64,000 nucleotides of DNA from contig CAJNYU010000040.1 in the NCBI GenBank assembly GCA_905331475.1, forward strand, positions 139,295 to 203,294. Direction: 5' to 3'. Positions 36,901 to 50,150 of this stretch are shown piece after piece. A program made the translations under genes and the position numbers. Position 1 is the stretch's first letter. Each line of letters begins with the position of its first letter. Below the pieces are notes generated by a model. It did no database searches. It worked only from the letters and a program-made list of their open reading frames with translations, and had not been told where the DNA came from. This stretch comes from Rotaria socialis (lineage: Eukaryota; Rotifera; Eurotatoria; Philodinida; Philodinidae).

Positions 36901-39900
36901 ATTAGATGACTCATTATTCTCTGTGGGACTTCGCAGCATACATTTAATGTTTGGTTTTTGTACATAATAGAGTTAGACTGCCGTGCTTGACAAAGTTTTT
37001 TTTAATTCTAACTCACAATAGTAAATCTCGTCTTTTTTTTAGAAGATAATAAAACAAAAATATTTAAACATGTTCATTCGTTTGAAACCCGAATATTTTT
37101 CAAACAAACAGCCAAACGAATCATTAAAAGTTTTCGAAAACAAAACGAAAAACAACACTCATATTGTTTTGGTGAAATCTTCTTCGTTACATTCATCTTA
37201 ATCTCGATTAATCTGATGAAAAGTAGACTTCTTTTGAGGAGGTGTGAGGAGGCTTAACAAAGAGCCCCTATGCATCGAAACAATGACTTGAAGCTTCTTT
37301 GATTTTACTGTTAGAAGAAAGACTTTATTCAACATTTGATTTCAGTAGTTTCTATCTGATGCACTGTTAACAAATTCTTCTTAACTGAAGATTAGTTTTT
37401 CAAGCTTTAAATCCAATAAAAATATAAACAAAAGACATTTTCTTCAGAAACCATTATTTCGATATAATGATCTAGAAAAATATTTAAATCCTATGTTCAA
37501 TAATGCCTAGACAATAATTTAATTGTTGCCCCCCTGCAACTTGCTCTCACTTAATCGGAAAGAATTTTTCAATAAGTCATCTGTTGTTTTTTTCTATCCT
37601 AGTCAATGATAAGTCAAGTATTTAATCGTGTAAATGATATTCGAGATTTATGTGAAAAACGTTGCGAACAACTCCGTCAACTTGTTCGACCTGCTTATCG
37701 ACCAATACAATATGTTCATCCATTACCATTGCTACAGCATGCACCTTTCAATGTTGTTGATTCTACAACACCAATTCTAAAACATCGTCATATAAATGAA
37801 TATACATCAAATTTTGATATCGATTCTAATCGTTTATTAATATCTTCATCGAATAATGAATCAAGTATAAACCATAATGTAAAAATGGATAAAAAGCAAA
37901 GGTAGGAAAGTTACTGTGTAGGGAAAATAATTGAATTTGTTTTTAATTAGACATGTAGTGACAGAACTTTTGGCTACTGAACAAGTTTATGTCGAAGAAT
38001 TACGTAGTATAATCGAAGTAGGAAGAATTTCTTGAATAAAATTATTTATTGAAATTTTCGTTTTTCTTTGAACTTAGGGTTATATGATTAAATTCGATGA
38101 TCCTGAACAGTTTCGTTTTATACCTCCAATTATATTACAAAATAAAACAATACTTTTTTCTAATTTGCCAGATATTTATGCATTTCATGCGACGTAAATA
38201 TACTTTTTTGTTATTACTTGAAATTCTTTGGTTTGTTTATTATCTAGATCATTTCTCCGTGATCTCCAACAAATCTATAATCATTCATTCGTGAGTAATA
38301 CATGTTCAATTGGAAGTGCTATTGCATCGTGCTTCATTAAACGGGTTAGTTTTGTTTTTCTCATTATGTGAACAATTCGAGTGGCAAAGATGCATAAAAC
38401 TGAAAAGCAAGTTCGAATAATCTTAGAGGGATTCAAAACAATACTCTAATTTTGACTTCTTCTTCTTGTTCTGCTAATTCGAAAGATAATAAACTACTTT
38501 CGATAGTATTCATTTGATTTGCATGTGAGCGTCATCATCAAACTACCCCGAAGGTTTAGCTAAGCCAGAACTATAAATAATGTTTGCTAGTTCATAACTT
38601 CCCGAATCAAAATATTCTTACGTCTGTTACGCTCTAAGCAAGATCTATTTAACGATGCGTTCGAAATTAAACAGATTTTCCTTATTATTCATGTAAGAAA
38701 ACCACAAGTCATGTCTAGCCTTCAGATAATATGTTTGATTAAATACTTCCGGATACAGAGTCTATTAACGATTTTTTTTCGAATTCATCTAGATCATATC
38801 CTACACATTGCTTAACTACTTATTGACGATACTCCTATAATAATTTTTTGATCATCATTAACTGTTCATTTGATTTTATGACGCTTTCAGAGATAACGAG
38901 TTTTCTCTATTGATCACTGACGCAGCTTAGATAGCACCTCTGTAATTCACATGTCGATAGTAAACCGTTTATTCTATCAGTATCATCGTCAAGCTTAAAT
39001 ATCGCCAGCTCGAGGTGAACTCTAAATATCATGCTCAGCAACCTACTTCAGTTGACTTTCCTTTCAAAATTTTTAGAGAAAAATCTTCAACATTTTCGCT
39101 TTCATCACGCAGTAATCAGTAAATGGAAGTACTTTCATTCGTTTATTTATTGCAGAAATCAAATTTTAAACTCTACGAAGAATATGTTCTTAATAAATCT
39201 CAATCGGAACGTTTATGGGAACAATATTGTTGTGGACATCCGTTCTTTACCGTAAATTGATATTAAAATTTGTTCGTCATTTGATTGAAATAACATTTAG
39301 AAACTTCAACAGTCTCTTGGACATCGTCTTCCATTGGATTCCTATCTATTAAAGCCCATACAACGAATAACACAATATCATTTGTTACTTAAAGTAAATC
39401 AATTTTTTCATCTCTCTTAATTTTAGTCTTGATTATTATTATTATTATTAGGAAATGATTAAATATACTCATCATGAACAAGAACGTAAACATTTACAAG
39501 AATCCCTATATGTTATGCTAAATATTTTATCACATCTCAATGATGTTATGCATTCAACACAAATTGTCGGCTATCCTGTAAATATATAATATATATTTTT
39601 CTGATAGCAAGGAGAAAATTCAAATTCATGTTCTTTTCTTTTCAAGGATCCAATGCAGAAATTGGGTCAAATACGTTTACGCGGCGAGAATTGTATAATT
39701 TCGAAAGAAAAACGTCGTGGCACAGTTTATACACGAACAAAAACATGTACAAGAGATATTTTTTTATTCGAACGTGTTATATTATTATGCAAGAAGAAAG
39801 ACGAAGGAAATGGAAGATCTCTTCAATATCAATTTAAAGAAATGATTAAAGTAAAAACAAAATTACGATGTTTCTCTGAAGCAAAATGAGCTCATTTTTG

Positions 39901-41194
39901 TTTGCTTTCGATAGATTAACGACATAGCTGTTTGTACATATTCAAAAAATGATCGAAATAAATTTGAAATTGTACTTAAAGATTACTCCTATATTGTACA
40001 GGTGCGTTCCAATAGATTTGATTTTATTCCTTAATAAAAATTTTCATCTTTTAGTTGTCATCAAATGGAGAAAAACTTGAAGAAATGAATTCACGCTGGA
40101 TTGATGCCGTTAAAAATTGTATCACAAAACAAACAGAACAACGTCGAGGTTCGTTAATAAAGGCACATCTTGAAAATACAAGGATTTATCAATGACCTTT
40201 TCATATGTACCTTTTTAAAAAGGTCTCTCATAGATCGAAAGAGCTTTTTATATCTGAGCCATTTCTGGAAACTTGTTTGAAATTAGGAAAAACATCCTAA
40301 AGCAAAATATTTTAGAGCAATAAATATTTTCGACTGTAGAACGACATTGCCGATCTTTAGACATTTATTATCTTGGTAGCCGATATCAATATATTTAATG
40401 AAGTTCTTTGTCTGAAATAATTATGTTTTATTTAACAGAAGAAAGATCAATGCAAAACTTAAACTCTCGCTCGGACAAAAGAAATCAGATAGCGTCAAAA
40501 AATGTTATGCTCATAAGCTTTTTCTATAGAGTTACGAAGATTTTGCTTTAGTTTTATCATTCAGTGTATTGCAATGGTAACAATTTTGAACACGTCCGAG
40601 GATCTTGGGGTAATTATAATTCATTCTTTCCTCAGAAATACAACGTTTGGTAGTCTACCTTCTAATGAGGCGCTACTCCTTCGGCTCTATGCTCAATAGA
40701 ACACCGGTGAAGTTTCGAGGCGATGCCACATCGAAAAAACTAGTCAATTTAATATTTTAAGCTGAAATGAATCCGTCTTACAGAATTTTTTAAATCATAA
40801 AACTTATTTTTCAAGGATCCAACATTCTGATTGATAATGAAAGTCGATCGGAAAAATTTTAACTTTCTATACAAAGTCTATGCGCATGAAAGCTTTTAGA
40901 TATCAAACAAATAAATAATTAAAAATTCATATATTTCCTTTTAGCTGAAGTAAAACATCGAAGTTCATCATTAGATCCCTCGACACATAGCCATCGTCGA
41001 CGTTCGCTCACTCGTAAAGTGACTTTCAATCGAGCTCCGTTCGTATTAAACTTTTCAAATGTAGTTCGCTGAACGAATCTTATATTTGCTTTCATAGTGA
41101 ATCTGACGACGAACAAGCTCATTTACCAATAACATTAATCGATTTAAACGATGATGATATTATACAAAATAATAAATTGGTACTTGACAATTAA
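33990..41194 (+). CDS. MCF2L: DBS/MCF2L-like Rho guanine nucleotide exchange factor
   Basis: Exchange factor for Rho-family GTPases. Twenty-two exons: 33990-34041, 34110-34296, 34354-34444, 34869-34979, 35037-35153, 35222-35394, 35754-35897, 35950-36250, 36307-36516, 36580-36747, 37603-37901, 37951-38017, 38078-38193, 38248-38344, 39156-39251, 39301-39393, 39452-39577, 39647-39850, 39915-40001, 40055-40148, 40945-41038, 41098-41194 (3024 nt, 1007 aa). Order: CRAL-TRIO lipid-binding domain (about 20-190, with RLAFLTGG and FVLIIDRR), a spectrin-like helical region (about 290-560), DH domain (about 619-815, with TEQVYVEEL, SYLLKPIQRITQYHLLLK), PH domain (about 817-945, ending in ...RWIDAVKNCI) and a short basic-then-acidic tail. 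This is the DBS/DBL layout. The vertebrate C-terminal SH3 is not seen. Exon 8 carries an Asn tract from an AAT/AAC repeat (about 36160-36190). Introns 10, 14 and 20 are about 800-855 bp; most others are about 50-70 bp. The last two junctions (GTTCGT donors) are the least certain. Confidence 0.92.
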
Positions 41195-44100
41195 CGCTAA
41201 AAACATAACTCGCAAAATATCTGGATATATTAATATATATATATTTATATATATTCTGTTACTTTTAGGGAATCAACAGTTCTTTTTCACTTATATGAAA
41301 CTCACTTTAATAATACTCTTCAGATATAGTTACATAGGTAAACTATGAAAATTTGTGATAAAAAAAAAAAGAAATAAAATTATGAAACATGTTTTTTCGC
41401 TTACTCTATCGATCTTCTTAGATGAATTTTAATAAGTATATTTTTATTTTTATTTTTATTTTTAGCACATTGGCTGCAATATCCGGTGAATGATGCAGTG
41501 TCTCATTTTTTTCGTAATTTTAAAATGTTCAAGGTTTTTAATGAAGAAATTTAATAGTTTTTTGTTGTCTTTTGTTCGATTCAATAAAATGATTACACAA
41601 AATGACGAATTGATAGATATGAAATCTTGCCATTTGACGAACGAATCATAATAGATGATTGTTGACAAGATTTCGTTGAAGATACATGATTATTGAATGT
41701 TCGTAGCATTAATACTCGTCGTGATACTGGATGGCTAGTAATCAATAGTTTTATTTCGCATTGAAACAATATTAGAACTTCTTTTACGAATTAGATTTGA
41801 CGAAGGAATATTAAGAAAAGTTCGATAAGCAAAATTTGATTTGTATGTTAAAAAATGTTTTTCTTTAATATCAACGGAGAAAAACAGTTTCTATGAGCAT
41901 TGCAAGTATTTCATGTCAATAGGATAGTAGGCTATCGGATTCGCATGTTCGTTACAGTCGCACCAAACTTTTACATTCTGCAGATAGTCAAAATTTTGAA
42001 TACGAAGAACTAGAGTTTTTTTCTGTGCACAGTGATCTATGAATAAGACGTCAGAGAGAAGGTAGTCTTTTCTCTATTGAAATAAATTGTCTGATTTCAT
42101 GAGCCGTTATCTGAGTTAATGATGCCTATTGTTGATTTAATTGTCTGCCGTTAGGCTTTAGAACAATAGTATCTAGAAAATATAAAAGTTTTTTTTCCAG
42201 TTAATTCACTAGACTCACATGTTGTGACTAGATCTCCCAAAATCGAAATTTTTACCTAATTCTGTTCAAGAATTTTACGCGCCACACTATTTAGTGATAG
42301 TGACAGTCTGACTTTTGAACAATTGAATCTAGTGTATCTCTTAGAAATAAATTTCTGCTTCATTTTCATTAAAGTATTTCTTCCTCCGGAAAGTTATTAT
42401 TAAACAAAGATTATCAGAAAGCTTATTTTTGATAAACTACCAAGTATTTCTATTTGCATTGTACGACTTACTTATCGAAATTTCCTTGATGAGTCATGAC
42501 ATTCTGTACAACACCAAGAGAACAATTAAAAGCATTGGAAGATGATAATAAGCGATTGCTACTACGATGATAATGATGAAGTTTATTCAACGAAACAGAT
42601 AATCTCTACGAGAGATTAACAATTTTCATAATGCTCCTCAAAGAAAAATTCTACTTTGAGTGCATGCGAAGAATATGCAGTTGGCCGCATTTTTATAATC
42701 CAACAAAGACATTGAAGATCATCATCAATATGATTATTCTCACATTCAACTAATCGAGAATAAAATAAATATTCTTCTCCGAAAATAAACAGGAAAATTT
42801 CATAATCACCTGTCGTTTGTAATTCTTTGCTATTTGACTCTCGCAACCAAGCTAGATTCGTAAGATCATCATCTTCGATGTTATCCATGTGAAAGAAATA
42901 ATTATTCTCCTATTGTCATCTAATTATCATATGGCGGTCAAAGCGATGCATTCAATTTTCTCATTACTAGATTTCGATAAAAAGTCGTGTAAACTATTTC
43001 GATTTGCAAAATGTTAATTGATAATCTTTTTTATTGTAAAAAAATATTTTCCTGTCATTTATTTCACTATGAGCTTAACTTGTCAAGAACAAACATTTTC
43101 ATTTACAAAGACTTGAATAAATAGGTTGTATTTTTATGGATTAAATTTAAGTTTAAAAAAATAAGTATCGTTAAAAAATGTTTTTAGGTACTTGATCGTA
43201 ACTGCCAAAGTGTTCACTGAGGGTCAGTGGAATTTAGTTTTCTGAGAAAAAAATGGCGCTTGACGAAATTCTTCAAAGATCATTTTTAGTTGGTAAGCGT
43301 GTCGAATAGACAGCACATTCAATTCTATTCTTCTTTCTTCCTCTCAAGATTTAATTCTGTGAGAAAATCTCATAATGACCATGAAAATTACCCTTAATGA
43401 GGTTAATACAAAAGTAAAAGCTAAAAGCGGCATATTGATAGCTTCTATGTTAATCTCACTAATGACTTTTTAAATCGTTCAGTTTAAAAATATCATCTTG
43501 TATATGTCTCACGACAAGAATAATATTTATTATCAACATATAAATTAATCCTAGGTTCAACTCTCGATGCTTATTAGTTGTAATTCACTTTTTTGTGCAC
43601 CTGGATATATGAATCAGCCATTAAAGAGAATAAAAATAAGTTGGTTCTCGTTCCACATAGTTCAATTTTTTTGTATCTGAAGGATGAGAAAATATTTCTT
43701 ATGTAATTCTCATCTAGAAATTTGTTTTATTTATTCAACCGTAATTAGCAAAGAAAAACAGGAGTATCTTCTATATATTTATAATATGACAGAAAGTCAA
43801 TTACATATTAATTGAGTTCCTGTTGTATCTAGTATAAAGTCGTCTAGAGAAATTCAATAAAGCAGTGCAATTAAAGATATTGTTATTTTAAGAAACAGTT
43901 AGTTTACTGCGGTATGTAATATTCAACCGAGCAGACGCGTCTTTTTTTATACTAATCGTATCAAATTATAAAGTTGGCACTAAATTTATTTCGATGTTTT
44001 ACTGATTTATGAAGTAGATAGGTGAAGGAAATTGAAAAATTGAAACTCCAGATATCTTTTGTTTCTTGTAAGCCCAATAAATATATTTACTTGAATTAAT

Positions 44101-45233
44101 TTGCTAAAGCAGCGGATACATCATCCTACTAAACCAGTTACTGCGTCTGCAAAATCACAGTTATTTTTTTGTAATAGATAGCGATACAACAGCGTGTGTC
44201 ATGTATCTTCGCCAAGCTCTTATTCTGATAGAAGGGCGACAGGTGATTTCAAATATAAATCGGTCTACCAGGAATAGGCAAGCTAAAGAAGCAAACAGAA
44301 AAGGAGGCATGAAATACTGATGACGCTTACGCATTAAAAAAGGGGAGAGAACGCAGTAACTTATCTTATAGGCGACAATTTTTTCTATTATAACAATAGA
44401 ATAGACAATGCTAGTATACGCTTGTAAGTTTATGTAGGTTTTCTTGTTTTTTCTCTCGTTCGATTCCATCCTTAAGCACAATAAGAAAATATAAACATGG
44501 TATAGTAGGATAATGTTTGTTTGACCTATAGAATTTTTTTCTACAGTTTGACCCGGATACTTTTATTCGATCATAAGTAATATGCAAATACAGATTCCTC
44601 TCGTTTGGTGCAATTTTTTTCTATCAAAATACTGATGTAATAGGAATATTTCCGATTATATTTTTATTTCTGATACACAGTCGATATGAGGTAAATTATT
44701 TTTTGTTCAGAATGAAAAAATTGCTTTTTTCCAATTTCGTTTCTTTTATAGAACTTCGCTGCATTGTAAAAATATTTTCGAAAAACAGATAGTGTGTGTG
44801 TTTTCATCTCTGTTTCACAGATTGAGACTCTGGCTTGAATAACCAATGATTTTCATTTTTTTTATCCATTTCAGCTGTTTACGAAAATTTTATTTCAACT
44901 CGATTCAACACATAACTTTCGAGTGTCGCTTGCATCAATGCGTACTTAAGAAAGTTTATCTAGATAAAAAGAAAAGGCAAAAGTCGAGTGATTTACAAGA
45001 CTTTAAAGAAATCATGCCGTCTAAAAAAAGAAAAGAACAGTGAAATTTTTCGTTATGTTAAGGCATTCTAATACGGCGAGACGTTATTCTACACGATCAT
45101 TGATGTTTTCTGAACGTTAAGTTTAAGTCAAAAAGCTTAATGAAACATGCTTTTAACATAAATGAAGACGCATTGAACCCTACTTTGATTCTTTTTTTGC
45201 TAAATATAACTTTAGTGAAATATATCTTAAACA
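41195..45233. other. Intergenic, 4 kb, with one small protein-like frame
   Basis: AT-rich sequence with no convincing full gene. Apart from the frame at 42616-42888 (listed separately), the open frame at 44161-44481 (-) and others show no motif. Nothing else recognised. Confidence 0.4.
42616..42888 (-). other. 90-aa open frame, possible forkhead (FoxN-like) N-terminal relic
   Basis: The frame starts with an acidic stretch, DNIEDDDLTNLAWLRESN, that resembles the conserved N-terminal motif of FoxN2/FoxN3 proteins (E/D-rich, then LTNLNWL). A possible donor (GGTGATT) follows that motif, and a second piece near the end reads PTAYSSHALK, which could precede a forkhead domain, but the forkhead itself is not found downstream. 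It may be a truncated relic or a coincidence. The match is from memory and weak. Confidence 0.22.
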
Positions 45234-47238
45234 ATGTCGATAACAGTTAATCCTCAACATGATGACACACAGTGGCCTTCGCGTGACTGTACTATATGTG
45301 GTGCAAATGCCATTGGTGTTAATTTTGGAACACTAACGTGTGCACCATGCGCAAAGGTATTTTATATTGTACGAAATAAATTGCAGCAAAAAAAATCTAT
45401 CCTATTCTTCAGCATTTTTTCGTCGAAAAGAAGTAAAATAATCTAAAGAATTCATTGAATTGAAAATAAAAACTATTAAAATTAGATTCTGGTCTCATCA
45501 TGTCAACATCGTGATTTAAATATGTTGCGAATGTGTGTGATACCGATGATTATGATTCTGCCGAGTACACTGTACAAATACGTCGTTGTTTTGACATAGG
45601 AATGAAAGAAGAATTAGTTCGTACTGAAGCAGAGAATATTAGCTAAAGGATATCACACATCGATTACGAGATTTTTTCGAGAGAGACTCATACAAAGCAC
45701 TTGAACATTTTTTTCCAGACAGAAAATCTTTGACGAAGAGCAAACGTCCTAATATGAAACAATAGAACTACAAGGATTTCAAAATTTCACCTGATTTCTC
45801 TCAGACAGTTGGCTCAACCGAGCTGAAAGTTCGTTTTTTTTAACGTATTAAGCACTATTCTTTTGACACACACATCAAAACAAAAAGCACACAGAATCGA
45901 AGATATCCTAAAATTGCACATGTCATTATTCATCGAGTGGATAATAATTGTTGGCACAAATAAAATTTACTCATTCGTATTAGAGGATACGATGATATAT
46001 GAGAGAGATAGAGGCGGGTTCTATCTCTGCTTACAAATAATTATACAAATATTATTTCATTATGTACACGACGACTGCACGGAAAAGGCGGAGTGTGTGA
46101 CGAGAAAATTCATTCGGTTGTACTTAAAAAATCAACACTTCTAGAAGATATCATTGAAAATTCGCATACGGATACTGAACCATGCCTTTCTATTCTTTTT
46201 TTTACTCAGCTGAATAGATAAATAATATATTCAAATGCGTTTCTAGCAAATATTCTAAACAAAAAGGACTCATTCCAATCAGGAATTTCTCTGAGATCTA
46301 ATCAATTATTGAAATTTCGTATAGAAGAAGATAATATATCAGTGAATATTACACAAATCGTCTAGACTATGTTAAAGAAATTCTTTATGATTTTTTTTGC
46401 AGTCTATTGAAAACAATACACAATTACGTGAATCAGACTGGTGTCATTTATTAAATACTATTGCAACTTATTACATACATTGTCTTAAAACTTACATTTC
46501 ACAACGTTCAACTGTATTTGCTGATGAGACAACATTATATCAGCATCAACCCATGCCTTTAAAACATTTTACAACATTGACCATGAATTTAGCTGCTTCT
46601 CTATGTTCATTTTTTTCAAGCATTACCAACCTTTCATTCTCTATCAAACATAAATCAAATTATCTATGTAAAAATAATCTTCGTTCATTACTATTTCCTA
46701 ATATAATTGAAATTGGTCAATCATGTTTTTCTGAACCATGGCAGGTAAAGAAAAATTAAAGGAAAAATTTTTTTTTCTAGTAAAGAATAAGATTTTTTTT
46801 CTTCTAGATATCTCGTGAAAAAGCGACTTGGGCGGTGATATGTGGACTCAATTATATGAACAGTTTGCTCATACTGAACACTTAGCTGAACGTTCATTGA
46901 TAGCTGCTCCAATAATAACACGTCTTTGGATGGTTGTACTCTTTTTTTCATCGTCACTATTTTGCTTGTACGATAGTTATCAATTTTTTTAAATTCCAAA
47001 GAAAAAAACTGCGATTATTGAAATTCAAAATATTTATGCAGCTCTTCTATGGAAATATCTATCAAATCGTTATAGATACGATGGTGCCGTTAGAATTTAT
47101 TCTAAATTAATTAATATTTATTTATGAATGCAACGCGTGGGATTTGAAATTGGTGTTCAGGTGCGAACACGTAGCGAATTATTGGTTACCTATGAGACAT
47201 TGAATAAAATATTAACACTTGATATTCGTGATCGTTAG
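45234..47238 (+). pseudogene. Nuclear receptor pseudogene, upstream copy of a tandem pair
   Basis: Paralogue of the intact gene at 50151. The first exon (from 45234) keeps the first zinc-finger start, CTICGANAIGVNFG and CAPC. The exon then ends two bases out of phase with the copy of the FFRR exon at about 45412, which also lacks a NAR segment. The second finger (about 45490-45650) has lost its YC..C cysteines but keeps RRCFDIGMKEELVRTEAEN, then stops. The ligand-domain exons at 46397-46744 and 46807-47238 still resemble the intact copy (RLWMVVLFFS, ALLWKYLSNRY, RTRSELL) but need several frameshifts and cross stop codons (for example after YQFF and YL). It cannot make a working receptor. Orientation and exon order match the downstream gene, so it is an old tandem duplication. 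Confidence 0.82.
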
Positions 47239-47439
47239 AAATAAATAAAAACAGAGTCATATTGTTAAAAGTTTTCGTTGCAATTTATTCATTAGTTTTT
47301 GTTAAAAAGATAATGTTTGACTATTATATCCAGGACAGTTTTTCATTTACTTTCATAGTTTGTAAAAACAATATGGATCGATGCAATCCAAGAAAAAGTA
47401 GAATTTCGATTAAAACTTACATTGCTAAATCCAAGATCG

Positions 47440-47725
47440 ATGATTCCGGAGCACGGGTACCGTAGGAACCGACCGGAAAGATGTGAAAAAATCACCGTAT
47501 CTGGCCGGAAAGCACGGAAAAGCGCTGGAACGTAGAAACAGTATTCCGGTCGGAAATCGACGGAATTTTTTTCCCGGTGTATTTCGGTCATCTTCCAGCC
47601 GGAACGCACAGGAAACTGGTAGGAGTCCATAGGAAAAAAGTACGATAATTTTCGGGTGGAATACTGCTTCCACTTTCCAGCGATTTCCCCGACTTCCGGC
47701 CGTTTTCCGTCGTACCTCTACGTCC
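47440..47725. repeat. CCGG-rich repeat block
   Basis: A stretch of about 285 bp with a GC content far above its surroundings and many CCGGAA/TTCCGG motifs (for example GACCGGAAAG, GGCCGGAAAGCACGG, CAGCCGGAACG). Open frames on the minus strand here are by-products of this composition. Likely a repeat fragment related in texture to 61600-63080. Confidence 0.55.
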
Positions 47726-48354
47726 TGGGAACATTAATTGAACAGTCAATATGTTAAATATAGCCAGCGTTTACCTCATTAGTCGTATACATAAGTAGTT
47801 TAGAAAATCATCTAGGAGAGAGTAGATCGAAAACATCATAAGAAGCGATACGATTTTTCTAAAGTTAGAATATATGAGCTACACTAAAATCAAAACGAAG
47901 CCACTGTGGAGAAACTACGTAGCATAATGTATTCTATTACAATGAAACAGTTTGAACTAATAAAATTGCGTGTATCTAAAATGAAAAAAATATAGAAAGA
48001 GAACAGTGTTGTCTCTTATATGAATACATGAGTACGGCAACTTTGGCTCTATATTGTAAAATGTTCTGCTTCCAATAATCTTAAGTATTCAAGCAATTCA
48101 ATTTTTTGAGTCATTTTCATACAATCACATAGAGAATGTCTCGACTGATAATCTCTGTTACGTACATTCTAACAGTAGAGCATCCCATATAGCCATGGAA
48201 AGCTATTCTAGTGTATAGTATGAAGATGAAAAGTTAGTACCTCTCTGGAAATCTAGAATTCATCATACGTACTTACATTCAAATTTGATGAGCCTTCGAA
48301 TGCACCTGAAAATATGATTATATTATATCTAAATATTTTCAACGAAATTTTCAT

Positions 48355-48600
48355 GAATTCTACGCAAATATTCAAAAGAACAGATATCATAATGATTCAA
48401 GTAGCTTTGTGTTTTTTGTTTAATTCTTCGTGTTTTTGGAATTTTCGACCTTTTACTCAATCATCTTCAGCTTACATATTCACAATACATAGACAATGAC
48501 AAATTTTATAGTCTCATGAATACAAAGCTACTTGAATCATGATATCCCTGAGGAATCGTCGGGGTAGAGTGGATAAGGATATATGTTCTTTTGAACATAT
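48355..48600. repeat. Fold-back (inverted repeat) element, about 250 bp
   Basis: Inverted segments: TTCAAAAGAACA (about 48371-48382) against TGTTCTTTTGAA (about 48584-48595), and ATGATTCAAGTAGCTTTG against CAAAGCTACTTGAATCAT (about 48392-48409 and 48525-48542). Together they can fold into an interrupted hairpin. No target duplication was identified. Probably a small MITE. Confidence 0.5.
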
Positions 48601-50150
48601 CTAAATAAATTGATAATGTATTAAAATTGTTTTTGAAGCTCATGAATAAAAATTAATTTTTGTTTTATTTTGAATATTTAAATAAGTTTTTTTTTTATCA
48701 GAAATATTCAAATAAATAAATGAATATCGTTAAAGTTCAATAATATTAATAATATATATAATACTTTCGAACGGTATCGCTAGCTTACGGTAGTCCAAAA
48801 AGCGTTATCAGTGATAAACAATACGAAAAGCAACAGTAAATATTTACATAACCTGATGTAGTAACGTTTTCTATTGCATTTTTTTGTTTTCATACTGGCT
48901 TAATTAAAACTTAATTGGACAACGTGATATTTTCCAGTAATAAAATCAAGTGAATATTGGGTTTATTATATTTACACGGGTAAGAGGAAGAGACAAAATG
49001 AAAAATACAGAACAGAAAGCACAAGACAATCCAATTCAACGTAAATGAAAAACAGAGACCCGGGTCATGTACTCAATTTTGAGACATTTCAAAATTATGG
49101 AATAATAAATGAATGATCGATGATCAAAAATATTATTAACAAAAGCTTTTTCACAATTTTGAAAGGTGAAAAAATCTATTTTGTTTTTCATTTAACTACT
49201 GGCTTGGTAAGATAAAACTAATAAATACACTGATATTACTAAAAATAAACGATATAAACAAAAATATGCTCACACCCTCTATTTTTTTTACCGTTTACTT
49301 CTGTCTTTTACCACCACCACCAACCACATGCTATTCTTGTTGATCTAGTGGTATCACAATGAAATTTTGTTTGAATTCTTCACGAATTAAAATAAATACA
49401 GAGTGAATTTACTTCAAAAAAAATACTAATTTCATATTCTCTCATAGCATTTCATTTTTTATAAAAAAAGAATACTTTTTTTCATTTTAGACATTTATTA
49501 TTTTCTATTTACAACCGAAACGAAAAAAACGCCGGTGAATTTTTTTCTAAACATTACCAATAATTTTATTCAAGGGCATTATTCATGCACTTGCTGAATG
49601 GTCGTATTAACCAAGCATCTAGAGTAAGCATGAAATCTACAGTAAATGCTTTATTGTTGTCGAAAACAAATAATTGATATAAATCAATTAAACGGAAACT
49701 ATTTGATCAAAATCAGAATGTCCGTTTTAGTCTCTACAAATATTTTCCTGGTCGATTCAGTACATCATACTTCGTGTATCGTGCTTTAAGTGCATTTTTA
49801 AATAATTGGGTTATCAGAGTCTTTTCTCTTCTTATCATGAGGTATTTGTCGCAAAAAAAAGAAATATCTATTTCTGATTGACTCTTGAACAGCACTGCCA
49901 AACCAACAAGTTTATTTTGAATGAAACTCTTAAGACTACGTGTCTAGAAAATTCTCTAGTTTATATACTAACTATTAATTATTGAATATTGTACAATTAC
50001 ATTACTATGTGACTCGTCAGTATTAAATTATATTTCGATTAGTATTAACTAAGGAAACAGAGTCTCGTGTTGTTTCGATCTAAATTAATAATAATTTATT
50101 TATAATCAATTATGTTTCTTTTTGTTTCAATTTCAAAAGTTTAGCGAGCA

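Larger units (their letters stand above)
47239..50150. other. Intergenic between receptor copies, with repeats
   Basis: Holds the CCGG-rich block at 47440-47725 and the fold-back at 48355-48600 (listed separately). The remainder is AT-rich and without recognised genes. The promoter of the intact nuclear receptor should lie near the right end. Confidence 0.45.

Noticed and set aside
47343-47673. Overlapping minus-strand open frames
   Set aside because: They fall in the CCGG-rich repeat. Open frames result from its composition.
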